From assembly GCA_938015595.1 (NCBI GenBank), contig CALLPI010000010.1:62001-126000 (forward strand): a DNA stretch of 64,000 bases, written 5' to 3'. The position numbers and the translations under genes were made by a program. This DNA comes from an uncultured Saprospiraceae bacterium. GTDB lineage: Bacteria > Bacteroidota > Bacteroidia > Chitinophagales > Saprospiraceae. Below, piece by piece: positions 41,552-50,211 of the stretch; positions within the stretch are counted from its first letter, which is position 1, and each line of letters opens with the position of its first letter. Under the pieces are notes generated by a model. That model was given only the letters and a program-made list of their open reading frames with translations. It was not told the origin of the DNA and made no database searches.

Positions 41552-43234
41552 ATGAAGTACGTGTTTTTCCTTGCTCTTTGTTTCATTGCAGCTCAATGGA
41601 ACCCTCTGTCCGCACAGGACGAACCCACACCTGCCCAGAAGAAAACTGCCCAGGAGTTTCTCGACGTTCAAAGTGCTATGGCGTTTAGCTCTTCCGGCTT
41701 GTGCCCTGGCCAGCCTTGCCCCTGCAATGGTGGCTTCCGCGAAATGCAGGTATATTTCTTTGGAGCAGCCAACTCCCAGGTCGAAGTCTTTGCCAATAAG
41801 TTCCTGACAGTAGGCATCACTTCGTTTGCCAGTGTGGCTACTGGTCAGTTACTTACTATTAGCGGGGCTGGTCAGCCGGGAGGCGAGTTACCTACGCATA
41901 TTTATTTGCGCGTCACGGAGCCAGGCGGTCGTGTGTGCGTTACCTCTATTTACGCCCGCTGCCCCTCCAACGCCTGGCCAGGTGCACTGGAAGATCTCCG
42001 CGTCATTGGCAAGATGTTTGGCGACTTCTTCGTGTATGGCCACCAAGACACGGGCAATGGCTTCAGTTGCACCATTGACGACGTGATGATAGAACAAGAC
42101 TGGCGCGTGGGTGGCAATGTCATCGGCAGCAGCAATAACCGCCTGGGTACACTTACCGACCGCAGCGTGGTGTTCATTTCCAACAACACGCCGAGAGGCA
42201 TTCTGACCAATACAGGCAACTGGGGCTTGGGCACGTTGGCCCCCACTGTACGCCTCGATGTAGGCGGCGATGCCCACATCGCGCAATCGTTAGATGTAGA
42301 TGGTGCCGCTGCGGTAGGCGGCAACTTCACTGTAGAACCTTCTGGCCTGGCGCGTATCCAGAACAGCACTGGCACTACGGCTCCCAACCAAGGCGCGCTG
42401 GTAGTGGACGGGGGGGTAGGAGTAGGTCAGAACCTCTACGCTGGCAATAACGTACACGCCACTAATGACCTCATCTCCGGCCGAAATCTGGACGTGGGTG
42501 CTTCGGCCATTGTAACTCAAGATCTCATCACCGGCCAAAACATCACTGCCGGTAACAACCTCAACGTGTTGGGCATGGCTCTAGTGGAAGGCAATACCCG
42601 CTTAAACGGCAATGCCCGTATTGTCGGCAACCTCAACCTCGAAGGACGCCTCACCTTAGGCACAGCCGGCGTAGCCAACATCCAATATACGGGCAGCGGG
42701 GGCTTGCTCATTGAAAACCAGACCGGCAACGTGCGCATCGAAGCCTCCAACGAAGAAATGGTCATTGTGTCCAACACTCAGGTAGAAGTAAAAAAACGCC
42801 TCATCGTGACTGGCGCCGACCTGGCCGAGCGCTTTGAAGTGGCCGATAAATCCTTCGCTATATTGCCTGGTATGGTACTCAGCATTGACAAGAACCATCC
42901 TGGTAAACTCTTACCTTGCCAAGAAGCTTACGACAAAAAGGTAGCCGGCATAGTGAGCGGCGCCGGCGGCGTGCACACTGCCATGCTGCTTGGCCAAGAG
43001 GGTACACTGGCCGATGGCGATGTGCCAGTGGCCATTATAGGCCGTGTGTACTGCTACGTGGATGCTTCATTTGGTGCGATAGAGCCAGGCGATATGCTGA
43101 CCACTTCGCCCACCCTGGGGCACGCCATGAAAGCTAACGACATGGACAAGGCCCGCGGTGCCATCATAGGCAAAGCCATGACTGGGCTGGCAGAAGGCAA
43201 AGGTTTGGTATTGGCGCTCATCACCATGCAATGA
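41552..43234 (+). CDS. Secreted tail-fibre-like repeat protein
   Basis: The 560-residue protein has a signal peptide (ending NPLSAQ), an N-terminal cysteine-containing beta region to about residue 200, and then about 170 residues of short beta repeats of the form GN-x-x-V-x-G, including GALVVDGGVGVGQNLYAGNNV, reminiscent of phage tail-fibre shafts. The C-terminal part (ADLAERFEV ... GMVLSIDKN ... KKVAGIVSGAGG) resembles a Peptidase_G2-type chaperone or autoproteolysis module seen in tailspikes and bacterial surface proteins. No T9SS tail is present. A protease gene follows 40 nt downstream. Confidence 0.8.
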   Translation: MKYVFFLALCFIAAQWNPLSAQDEPTPAQKKTAQEFLDVQSAMAFSSSGLCPGQPCPCNGGFREMQVYFFGAANSQVEVFANKFLTVGITSFASVATGQLLTISGAGQPGGELPTHIYLRVTEPGGRVCVTSIYARCPSNAWPGALEDLRVIGKMFGDFFVYGHQDTGNGFSCTIDDVMIEQDWRVGGNVIGSSNNRLGTLTDRSVVFISNNTPRGILTNTGNWGLGTLAPTVRLDVGGDAHIAQSLDVDGAAAVGGNFTVEPSGLARIQNSTGTTAPNQGALVVDGGVGVGQNLYAGNNVHATNDLISGRNLDVGASAIVTQDLITGQNITAGNNLNVLGMALVEGNTRLNGNARIVGNLNLEGRLTLGTAGVANIQYTGSGGLLIENQTGNVRIEASNEEMVIVSNTQVEVKKRLIVTGADLAERFEVADKSFAILPGMVLSIDKNHPGKLLPCQEAYDKKVAGIVSGAGGVHTAMLLGQEGTLADGDVPVAIIGRVYCYVDASFGAIEPGDMLTTSPTLGHAMKANDMDKARGAIIGKAMTGLAEGKGLVLALITMQ

Positions 43235-43274
43235 GGATAATGCGCTATTGGTTTCATCTGCCAAATCTTCTACC

Positions 43275-45293
43275 ATGAAAAAGACCATTCTTTTCTTTGC
43301 CCTGATGTTAGCCTGGCTGGCCGCGCCACTCCAAGGGCAAGACCTCATAGACCGGGCGCGCACAGGTGTTTCTGTTCGAGATACACAAGCAGATACCTCT
43401 GGCAAAATAGCCCAACTCATCTTGGACCGAAAACAGCAACGGGCTAACTTCCAGGCTTTTTCCTTATGGGAATTTCGCACCGAAGACCAAACAGCCGACT
43501 ATAAGAACACTGTGTCAGATGCGGTATTCCTGCGCTTGAATAACCAACGTCTTGAGAGCTTCCTGCAGGCACCAGCCAGAGATTTATTGCTGAGTATTCC
43601 GGTGCAAGTCAATCGTCACGTTGTGCTGGAAGTCACGCGTGTGGAGATCGTCTCCAAGGAATTTGACGTCAGGACTTCCTCTGGCAAGGAATCTCTTCAG
43701 CAGCCCACTGGCATTTTTTACCACGGTGTAGTACGTGGACAGCCAGGCGCGCTGGCAGCAGTTTCCGTGTTTGGCTCGCACGTGCGGGTGCTCATTACTG
43801 ACCCACAAGGCAACTATGTACTGGCACCCATGGAGGCGGGCCGGGCGAATGCTATCTTCTACAATGACCGAAGCCTTATGGGAAAGCCCTCATTTGCTTG
43901 TCGTGCACCCTCGACACCTAAAGATACGCACATACCGCAAGCCAAGGCAGCACCGGCAGCGGAAGGAGACTGTATCAAGGTGTATTTTGAATGCGACCAC
44001 GCTATGTACCAGAGCTTTGGCTCCAGCCTCGTGCATGTGGTAGACTATGTGCTGGGCTTGTTTAACGAAGTGGCCATTCTGTACAGCGCCGAAAACATTC
44101 GCGTGGAAGTATCGCAAATTATGGTGTGGGCTACGCCTGACCCCTACGTGTCAGCTACCAACACTTACGAAGCCCTGGAGTTGTTCGGCGAGAACCTGCA
44201 AAACAACTACAACGGTCGCCTGGCACACTTACTATCCACCCGCGATCTTGGTGGCGGCTTGGCCTGGATTGATGTACTTTGTGACAGTTACTTTACGTTC
44301 ATGGATGACTTTGACAACGACGGCGTTGATGAGCTACACCATGCCGGGCCGTATGGCGTAAGCGCGGTAAACATCACTTTCCAGCAAGTGCCGGTATATT
44401 CTTGGTCGGTCATGGTCGTCACACATGAGCTTGGGCACAACCTTGGCTCTCCGCACACACATGCCTGCGTCTGGAACGGCAATAATACCCAGATAGATGA
44501 TTGCGGCAATAATACAGACGGTGACGGTGTGTTTGACAGCGACAGCGACGGCGTAGCCAATGACGGCTGCTACAACCCCTTTGCCATGCCTGCCCAGCCG
44601 CGTATCATACCGGTAGCCGGCGGCACTATCATGAGCTACTGCCACCTGGAGGCGGTGGGCATCAACCTGTCGCTGGGCTTTGGCCCACAACCGGGAGCTT
44701 TGATTCGCAGCCGGGTAGCCGAGGCTGGGTGCTTGAGTACCGAATGTAGCTGCGAAGAGTTTGTCAACCGCGTGGTCAATGGTAGCCCCATCCCATCTGC
44801 TATTTATCGAGCTAGCCATAGTATTACCTCCATCGGCGATGCTGATGCGCCAGCCAACCACATTGTGGTGTTTCGCGCCGGCCATCTCATCGAACTACTG
44901 CCGGGCTTTGAAGCCAATGAGCTTTTCGTAGCGCAGGTTATTCCCAATCTCTGCGATATTCCAGGTGCTTTGGCGGGGCAGGAAGGCGCCGAGGCGTTGT
45001 TGCCTGAGTCGGTATTATTGCCTTCCCCAGTCTTGTCGGTAGTACTGTTTCCTAATCCGGCTTCCGAGCAGATATTTGTAGAGTATTGGTTGCCTACAGA
45101 GTCAGTAGTCACTATACAAGTGTACACCCCTTACGGCCAGTTGCTGAAAACCCTGGAGGACCACACTCCCCAGCCTGCCGGAGTGCATCGCCTACCCATA
45201 AAGTTGCCTGCCTGGCCGGCAGGTATGTTCTATCTGGCGGTTTCATCTGGCCAGGATAGGATAGTCAAACCTTTTGTATTGCAACGCACATAA
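43275..45293 (+). CDS. Secreted metzincin metalloprotease with T9SS sorting domain
   Basis: The 672-residue protein has a signal peptide (LAAPLQGQ), a propeptide-like region, a reprolysin-like zinc site H384-E-L-G-H388-N-L-G-S-P-H394 with Met-turn IMSYC downstream, a 3-coathanger-stack-like module (about 500-580; VVFRAGHLIELLPGFEAN) and a T9SS type A sorting domain (FPNPASEQIFVEY ... PAGMFYLAVSSG). It should be secreted across the outer membrane and anchored or released at the surface. ATG 43275 matches the signal peptide. It lies 40 nt downstream of the tail-fibre-like gene. Confidence 0.93.
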   Translation: MKKTILFFALMLAWLAAPLQGQDLIDRARTGVSVRDTQADTSGKIAQLILDRKQQRANFQAFSLWEFRTEDQTADYKNTVSDAVFLRLNNQRLESFLQAPARDLLLSIPVQVNRHVVLEVTRVEIVSKEFDVRTSSGKESLQQPTGIFYHGVVRGQPGALAAVSVFGSHVRVLITDPQGNYVLAPMEAGRANAIFYNDRSLMGKPSFACRAPSTPKDTHIPQAKAAPAAEGDCIKVYFECDHAMYQSFGSSLVHVVDYVLGLFNEVAILYSAENIRVEVSQIMVWATPDPYVSATNTYEALELFGENLQNNYNGRLAHLLSTRDLGGGLAWIDVLCDSYFTFMDDFDNDGVDELHHAGPYGVSAVNITFQQVPVYSWSVMVVTHELGHNLGSPHTHACVWNGNNTQIDDCGNNTDGDGVFDSDSDGVANDGCYNPFAMPAQPRIIPVAGGTIMSYCHLEAVGINLSLGFGPQPGALIRSRVAEAGCLSTECSCEEFVNRVVNGSPIPSAIYRASHSITSIGDADAPANHIVVFRAGHLIELLPGFEANELFVAQVIPNLCDIPGALAGQEGAEALLPESVLLPSPVLSVVLFPNPASEQIFVEYWLPTESVVTIQVYTPYGQLLKTLEDHTPQPAGVHRLPIKLPAWPAGMFYLAVSSGQDRIVKPFVLQRT

Positions 45294-45335
45294 TCCCAAA
45301 AACCGAAGTATCATCAGTATTTCTCATTTGAAGTG

Positions 45336-45366
45336 AACCCCGCTAGTTCTTCTGGCGGGGTTTTTT
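45336..45366 (+). terminator. Rho-independent terminator after the metalloprotease
   Basis: CCCCGC (45338-45343), an 11-nt loop and GCGGGG (45355-45360) are followed by six T. It closes the tail-fibre/metzincin unit and is the clearest terminator in the window. Confidence 0.85.
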
Positions 45367-45515
45367 GCGCCATATCGCTGGGGTGAAAAAAATACAGCCA
45401 CAAGCGCTTTCAACAATAACTTATCAGCCTACAGCACGTTTATACGCCAGGTAGTTTGATTCGTTAAAATCTGTAAATTGCAGGTCATCGTATATTAGAA
45501 AAAAAAAGACGAAAC

Positions 45516-45878
45516 ATGAAGTATTTATTGAGCATCGCAATTCTGGCGTTAGTGGTGGCTACGGGCTGCACCTATGATGTGGATGAAGATCTAAGCCCCA
45601 ATTGCAGCGATATAGAAAATGTGAGCTACTCTGCAGAGGTCGCGTTGATCTTGAGCGCCAATTGCAACAGCTGCCATAGCCCAGCAGGTGGCAATCTGGG
45701 TGGCATTCGCCTTGACAATTACGATGCCGTAAAGATTTGGGTGAACAATGGCCGATTGCTAGGCGCTATCAAGCATCAGGCAGGGTTTTCAGCTATGCCC
45801 AAAAATGCTGCCAAACTGCCAGCGTGTAGCATCAGTAAAATTGCTGCATGGATCAACAATGGTGCTCCTAATAATTAA
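45516..45878 (+). CDS. Small cytochrome c lipoprotein
   Basis: The 120-residue protein has a lipoprotein signal (VVATGC, C18), one c-type heme site C50-N-S-C-H54, and a methionine in AMPK (M94) suited as second ligand. The layout, with HSPAGGNLGGIRLDNYD after the heme, is that of the short cytochrome c domain common in Bacteroidota and Planctomycetes. It probably carries electrons in the periplasm. The OB-fold gene follows by 27 nt. Confidence 0.9.
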   Translation: MKYLLSIAILALVVATGCTYDVDEDLSPNCSDIENVSYSAEVALILSANCNSCHSPAGGNLGGIRLDNYDAVKIWVNNGRLLGAIKHQAGFSAMPKNAAKLPACSISKIAAWINNGAPNN

Positions 45879-45905
45879 CTTGCCTTCACCAAACTTCTTG
45901 TCGTC

Positions 45906-46316
45906 ATGAAAAAACTGTTGTTTGCGCTTTTCGGCATTGGCATAGTTGCTGGTGCTGCTGTGGGCTACTACCTATGGAACAAGCCGCACAAAAACATGAG
46001 TAGTACCAAAGCTGCTTACTCCATTGATGCCCAAAGCCTTTTTGAGACTTACGACGCTGATGAGGCCGAGGCCAACCAAAAATATCTGGGCAAAGTGATT
46101 GCCGTAAGCGGAGTGGTGTCTCAGATAGTAGAAGGAGAAAAAAAGACCATAGTGCTAGCTACTGACAACGGCGTCTTTGGCGTAAAATGCGAATTAGACC
46201 CGTTCAGCACGGTTAAGTTTCCCGAATACAAAGCTGGCCAGCAGGTCACGCTCAAAGGCGAATGTACCGGCTTCCTGGGCGACGTAGTGCTGGTGCGCTG
46301 TGTGCCAGGAGATTGA
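45906..46316 (+). CDS. OB-fold (tRNA_anti-like) membrane-anchored protein
   Basis: The 136-residue protein has one N-terminal membrane segment (residues about 4-23) and an extracytoplasmic domain with the tRNA_anti-like OB pattern: ANQKYLGKVIAVSGVVSQI, KKTIVLATDNGVFGVKCEL and AGQQVTLKGECTGFLGDVVLVRC. The function is unknown; its close spacing to the cytochrome suggests a shared transcript. Confidence 0.8.
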   Translation: MKKLLFALFGIGIVAGAAVGYYLWNKPHKNMSSTKAAYSIDAQSLFETYDADEAEANQKYLGKVIAVSGVVSQIVEGEKKTIVLATDNGVFGVKCELDPFSTVKFPEYKAGQQVTLKGECTGFLGDVVLVRCVPGD

Positions 46317-46620
46317 CCACTACCTGCGCTGAGAATGTCGCGATTCACGCTCAAATCGGCACACGTTCTTAGACCCAGCAGATCGCTTCTACATTTGGCC
46401 AATATCTCTGAATGTTGCGATTGGCTAATGGCGCTCTTGTGCGTGTTTCACGATCTATACTGAGCAATATCAAGTTTTGCACATGATTTACAGACATTGT
46501 GCACAAAACTTGGCGAGTCGAAGCATAAAAACTTTTCTGTGTTCTCGTAGTAGTGGCATAGAGGAGGTGTAGCAGAGATGCTCGATTTAGCCTCACGACT
46601 TTCAATCGCTCCGCAACACT
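46317..46620. other. 304-bp gap with an imperfect hairpin, no gene seen
   Basis: This stretch lies between two convergent units. I find no convincing frame. It contains an inverted repeat with arms CAAGTTTTG (46471-46479) and CAAAACTTG (46504-46512), extended inward by CACA/TGTG with a 2-nt bulge. It may mark the end of transcription for one of the units, but no T-tract follows. Confidence 0.5.
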
Positions 46621-47667
46621 TCAGCCAAACCGCTGCCACTGCACTGCCTCGTCCAGTGGGGCGCGCCCGGCGAGGTACTGCACAAAATGATATGCCCAAA
46701 ATGGCCCCAATGAAGCGCCTTTAGTGCCTAGGCCATTAAAAATGAAAACATGCCGATAGTCAGGGTGTTGCCCCATAAGTGGGCGCCGGTCGGGCACAGT
46801 GGGCCGCACCGCTGCTCGATGCGCCAGCACCTCAAACGGGCAACGGAGAGACTGCCGAAGCTGGTCAGTAAGCCATTGGTAGCCGGCTTCGGTAGGCAGC
46901 TCGTTGTCAAAGCGACGAGCGTAGTTAGCACCTACCCAGTAGGTGCCCCCCTCTAGCGGAATGATAAACACCTTGTGTTTTAATACATATTCAAAGGTAG
47001 GAACACCCTGGAATCGGGCAATGCACACCTCGCCTTTGTCGCCGGCCAACGGGAAAGCGGGGAAGAGTGGATTGCGCTTGTCGCGGTAGCCCCCGCAAAA
47101 TACAACGCGCCGTGCACACAGGTTGTCGTACACTACGTGAGATGACCCCAGACGAAGCCGATCAAAGCCAAATGGTACCTGGACGAGCACGCCCTGCGCC
47201 GCCCACTGTTGTGCCAAGGCGCTCAGTAGTTCGGGTAGCGCCACTCTTGCGCCACCTTTGACCTGACCAAAAGCCCTGACCGGCACCACATGTTCGGCCA
47301 AAGGGCCTAGCAGCGCTGCATCTCCCACATAGGATTGATAGGAAGGATCGGCGCAGCGCTCCAGCCAAAGATTTTCTTCTTGCACGGTGTAAATGGCGCG
47401 CACAATCTCAAAGGGATGGTAAATCTTCACGCCCAACTGTGCTTCCAGATGCCGATAGGTCTCCCGAGCAAAAGGCAACAATTCGTCTATACGCCAAGAT
47501 TTGACAAAGCGCCTCCCCGTGATAGGGTTAATCAGCCCGGCGGCCACGCGCGAGGAAGCATTGGGGCAACCATCGTCAATAATGGCTACTGAAAACCCCT
47601 CCTGCTGCAGAAACCAAGCCAACAACGAGCCAGCAATACCTTGTCCCACAATCAGATAGTCTAGCAT
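46621..47667 (-). CDS. FAD-dependent oxidoreductase, DAO family
   Basis: The 348-residue protein begins with an FAD-binding Rossmann fold (YLIVGQGIAGSLLAWFLQQEG) and has the DAO-family segments SRVAAGLINPITGRRFVKSW and GLGTKGASLGPFWA near the end. It is probably an amine or D-amino acid oxidase/dehydrogenase; the substrate cannot be told. No MnmC methyltransferase part is fused. The upstream MmcQ-like gene ends 7 nt before it. Confidence 0.85.
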   Translation of the reverse strand: MLDYLIVGQGIAGSLLAWFLQQEGFSVAIIDDGCPNASSRVAAGLINPITGRRFVKSWRIDELLPFARETYRHLEAQLGVKIYHPFEIVRAIYTVQEENLWLERCADPSYQSYVGDAALLGPLAEHVVPVRAFGQVKGGARVALPELLSALAQQWAAQGVLVQVPFGFDRLRLGSSHVVYDNLCARRVVFCGGYRDKRNPLFPAFPLAGDKGEVCIARFQGVPTFEYVLKHKVFIIPLEGGTYWVGANYARRFDNELPTEAGYQWLTDQLRQSLRCPFEVLAHRAAVRPTVPDRRPLMGQHPDYRHVFIFNGLGTKGASLGPFWAYHFVQYLAGRAPLDEAVQWQRFG

Positions 47668-47674
47668 ACACAGC

Positions 47675-48031
47675 TCACAGTTCTTCCAATTCGGCCTTTA
47701 TTTTCCTGGGTAGCGACTGCACTACCAAGTCATAGGAGTGGTCAATCAGACGGCATAGCAGGTCGTCCGCCACTTCGCCTTCAAAATACACGGTATTCCA
47801 GTGAGTCTTGTTCATGTGGTAGCCGGGTCGCACATCGGCGTACAACTCACGCAACTCCAGCGCCCATTCGGGGTCACATTTCAGGTTTACTTCGAAGCGC
47901 TCGCTGTCCAAGCTTGCAGCGGCAAACATCTTGCCCATGACCTTGAACACCAGCGTTTGATCGCCAAAGGGGAAGGTTGGCCTAACGCCCTTTTTCTGCA
48001 GACAATAGTCGTAGAAGGCTTCCAGATTCAT
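47675..48031 (-). CDS. MmcQ/YjbR family DNA-binding-like protein
   Basis: The 118-residue protein has the MmcQ/YjbR pattern: FYDYCLQKKGVRPTFPFGDQTLVFKVMGKMFA and PGYHMNKTHWNTVYFEG, in two blocks. The fold resembles a CyaY-like DNA-binding domain; the role is uncertain. ATG 48031 gives the usual N-terminus; the frame opens further up without support. It is the first gene of a unit with the FAD oxidoreductase. Confidence 0.9.
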   Translation of the reverse strand: MNLEAFYDYCLQKKGVRPTFPFGDQTLVFKVMGKMFAAASLDSERFEVNLKCDPEWALELRELYADVRPGYHMNKTHWNTVYFEGEVADDLLCRLIDHSYDLVVQSLPRKIKAELEEL

Positions 48032-48057
48032 GTCCGAAAAATATGAAAACTTTATTC

Positions 48058-48086
48058 TTGGGGAATGCGTTTTGATCTTAACTTTG
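48058..48086 (+). promoter_or_regulatory. Promoter of tRNA-Arg (TTG-N18-TAACTTTG)
   Basis: TTG (48058-48060) and TAACTTTG (48079-48086) are spaced by 18 nt and lie 26 nt before the tRNA. Confidence 0.6.
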
Positions 48087-48112
48087 TGCGCATTTTCAAC
48101 TCTCCACTTCGA

Positions 48113-48187
48113 GGTCCTGTAGTTCAACGGATAGAATAGGAGTTTCCTAAACTCTAGATCCAGGTTCGATTCCTGGCAGGACCACCA
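48113..48187 (+). tRNA. tRNA-Arg (anticodon CCT)
   Basis: A full cloverleaf is visible: acceptor stem GGTCCTG / CAGGACC, anticodon stem GGAGT / ACTCT around the loop TTCCTAA with anticodon CCT, and T-arm CCAGG-TTCGATT-CCTGG. It reads AGG codons. The discriminator is A48184 and the 3' CCA (48185-48187) is coded. It is convergent with prmC, 17 nt away. Confidence 0.95.
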
Positions 48188-48204
48188 TTGTTTGCACGAG
48201 GCTC

Positions 48205-49050
48205 CTACTTCTCCCGCTGGGCACTGACTATGCGCGGCTTGCCCTGTAAATCAAAGTGAATCTTTACAGCTTGCCAGCCCGATGTTTCGAGCAACTCCCC
48301 TACCCTATCAGCATAAAACTCATTGACTTCCAAGAATATACACCCTCCTGATTCTAACTGCCCGGAAGCAAATTGGGCAATATTTTCATAAAACAACAGC
48401 GGTTGAGTATCTGGTACAAACAGTGCTCGAGCAGGTTCGTACCTCCACACCTGCTCCGACATCAGCGAAATTTCCCGTTGAGGAATATACGGCGGGTTGG
48501 ATACCACCACATCCCATTTTTCTGTACGCGGCCACTGGGCTTCATCCAGGATGTCGGCTTGCCAAAAGCGAATATCGCAACCGTATGCCTGTGCATTGAG
48601 CTTAGCCAGTTCCAGAGCAGAGGCACTGACGTCCAGGGCGGCTAACATCCAGTCGGGGCGTTGATGTTTCAGCGCTATGGCAATGCAGCCACTGCCTGTG
48701 CCGATGTCCAGTATCCGTAAGCGCTGTTGGTGGCGACACTGCTCCAAGACGAGGCGCACGAGCTCCTCGGTTTCGGGGCGCGGGATGAGGGCACGTGCAT
48801 CAATCTGCAGCCTGAGGCCGTAAAACCAGCATACTCCGATGGCGTACTGCACTGGCTCGCCAGCCAGCAACCTAAGCATTATATCGGCCAGGCGATGCTG
48901 TTGTGCCTCACTCAACAGTGCATGCGACGACGCGGAGCGCCAGTCGAACAAAGCGTCCATCACCCAACTAGCTATATTTTCAGCTTCTCGAGGCTCATAC
49001 TTCGAGGTCAGTTGCTGTACCACGACAGCACGCACTTGAGCATAGGTCAT
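48205..49050 (-). CDS. prmC: Peptide chain release factor N5-glutamine methyltransferase PrmC
   Basis: The 281-residue enzyme methylates the GGQ glutamine of release factors. Motifs are the SAM site DIGTGSGCIAIALKH and the catalytic NPPYIP, with IPRPETEELV before them. ATG 49050 lies 8 nt after the nspC stop; the open frame extends into nspC without support. It is the last gene of the TPR-barrel-nspC-prmC run. Confidence 0.95.
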   Translation of the reverse strand: MTYAQVRAVVVQQLTSKYEPREAENIASWVMDALFDWRSASSHALLSEAQQHRLADIMLRLLAGEPVQYAIGVCWFYGLRLQIDARALIPRPETEELVRLVLEQCRHQQRLRILDIGTGSGCIAIALKHQRPDWMLAALDVSASALELAKLNAQAYGCDIRFWQADILDEAQWPRTEKWDVVVSNPPYIPQREISLMSEQVWRYEPARALFVPDTQPLLFYENIAQFASGQLESGGCIFLEVNEFYADRVGELLETSGWQAVKIHFDLQGKPRIVSAQREK

Positions 49051-49058
49051 AGCACAGG

Positions 49059-50207
49059 TCAGGAAAGGCGGTTGCGATAGTCCTCGTAGCCAAACCGGCG
49101 TACTACGTGCAGCGTACCGTCTTCGCGCAAGATGCAAATGTCGGGATGGCGCACCCCGTTAAACATAGTAGTCTTCACCATAGTGTAGTGTATCATGTCT
49201 TCAAAGATCAGGGTGTCACCAGGCACTAGTTCGCGGTCAAAGCTGTACTCCAGCATATAATCTCCTGCAAGGCAGCTCACTCCGCCCAGGCGATAGGAGG
49301 GCTTACCGGGAGTCAGGTCAGTAGCGCCGCGCACGCGAGGTCGGTAGGGCATCTCTAGGGTATCGGGCATGTGGGCAGTGAACGACACGTCCAAGATAGC
49401 TGTACGGATACCACGGTTTTGCACAATGTCCAACACGTGAGCAACCAGTACGCCGGTATCCCAGGCAATGGCGCTACCGGGTTCGAGAATGACCTCCAAA
49501 TGCGGATAGCGTCGGCGGAAATCTTGCAACAGCCTGACGAGATGCGCCAAATCGTAGCCCTTGCGGGTCATGAGGTGGCCTCCGCCAAAGTTTACCCACT
49601 TCAAGCGGTCAAAAAAACAGCCGAATCGCCCCTCAAAAGCTGCCAGTACCTTTTCCAAGTCGTAGGAACTAGATTCACAAAGCGTATGAAAATGAAGCCC
49701 TTCCACTCCGCCCGGCAAGCCTCTGGCAAAGGCATCTACTACTTCGCCCAGGCGAGACCCCGGCGCGCAGGGATTGTACAAGGCCACCTCTACTTCTGAA
49801 TACTCGGGATTGACCCTGACACCTACGGACGGCGGCGAAGCATGGCGCTGCAGCTGGTCTTTATAGCGATGGTACTCGCTGAGCGTGTTGAAGGTAATGT
49901 AGCTGCTGTACTGAAGTATTTCCTCAAACTCATTTGGCAGATAAGCTACGGCATAGGTATGTGCCTTGCAGCCCATTTCTTCATAAATCAGGCGTGCCTC
50001 GTGTAGGCTGCTGGCTGTAGCGCCGCTCAGATATTGCTTTACCATAGGGAAAACACTCCACATGGCAAAACCCTTGAGCGCCAGAATGATGGAGACACCT
50101 GCTTCTCTCTGCACGTGGTGAATCAACTCCAGGTTTTCGCGCAACTTGCGCTCCTCCAGCACGTAGGCTGCGGCGGAGAGTTGGGTGTAGTCAGCAGTAT
50201 TGCACAT
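49059..50207 (-). CDS. nspC: Carboxynorspermidine decarboxylase NspC
   Basis: The 382-residue enzyme is a PLP-dependent alanine racemase-fold decarboxylase. LALKGFAMWSVFP carries the PLP lysine, HFHTLCESSSYDL and WVNFGGGHLMTRKGYD are family blocks, and DVSFTAHMPDTLEMPYRP is specific to NspC. It makes sym-norspermidine or, in many species, spermidine from the carboxy-precursor. ATG 50207 is chosen because an earlier ATG (50243) lies inside the barrel gene. The partner carboxynorspermidine dehydrogenase is not adjacent. Confidence 0.94.
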   Translation of the reverse strand: MCNTADYTQLSAAAYVLEERKLRENLELIHHVQREAGVSIILALKGFAMWSVFPMVKQYLSGATASSLHEARLIYEEMGCKAHTYAVAYLPNEFEEILQYSSYITFNTLSEYHRYKDQLQRHASPPSVGVRVNPEYSEVEVALYNPCAPGSRLGEVVDAFARGLPGGVEGLHFHTLCESSSYDLEKVLAAFEGRFGCFFDRLKWVNFGGGHLMTRKGYDLAHLVRLLQDFRRRYPHLEVILEPGSAIAWDTGVLVAHVLDIVQNRGIRTAILDVSFTAHMPDTLEMPYRPRVRGATDLTPGKPSYRLGGVSCLAGDYMLEYSFDRELVPGDTLIFEDMIHYTMVKTTMFNGVRHPDICILREDGTLHVVRRFGYEDYRNRLS

Positions 50208-50211
50208 AGCC

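Noticed and set aside
41552-43234. Prophage remnant suggested by the tail-fibre-like repeats
   Set aside because: The protein has a bacterial signal peptide and no capsid, terminase, integrase or lysis genes are nearby.
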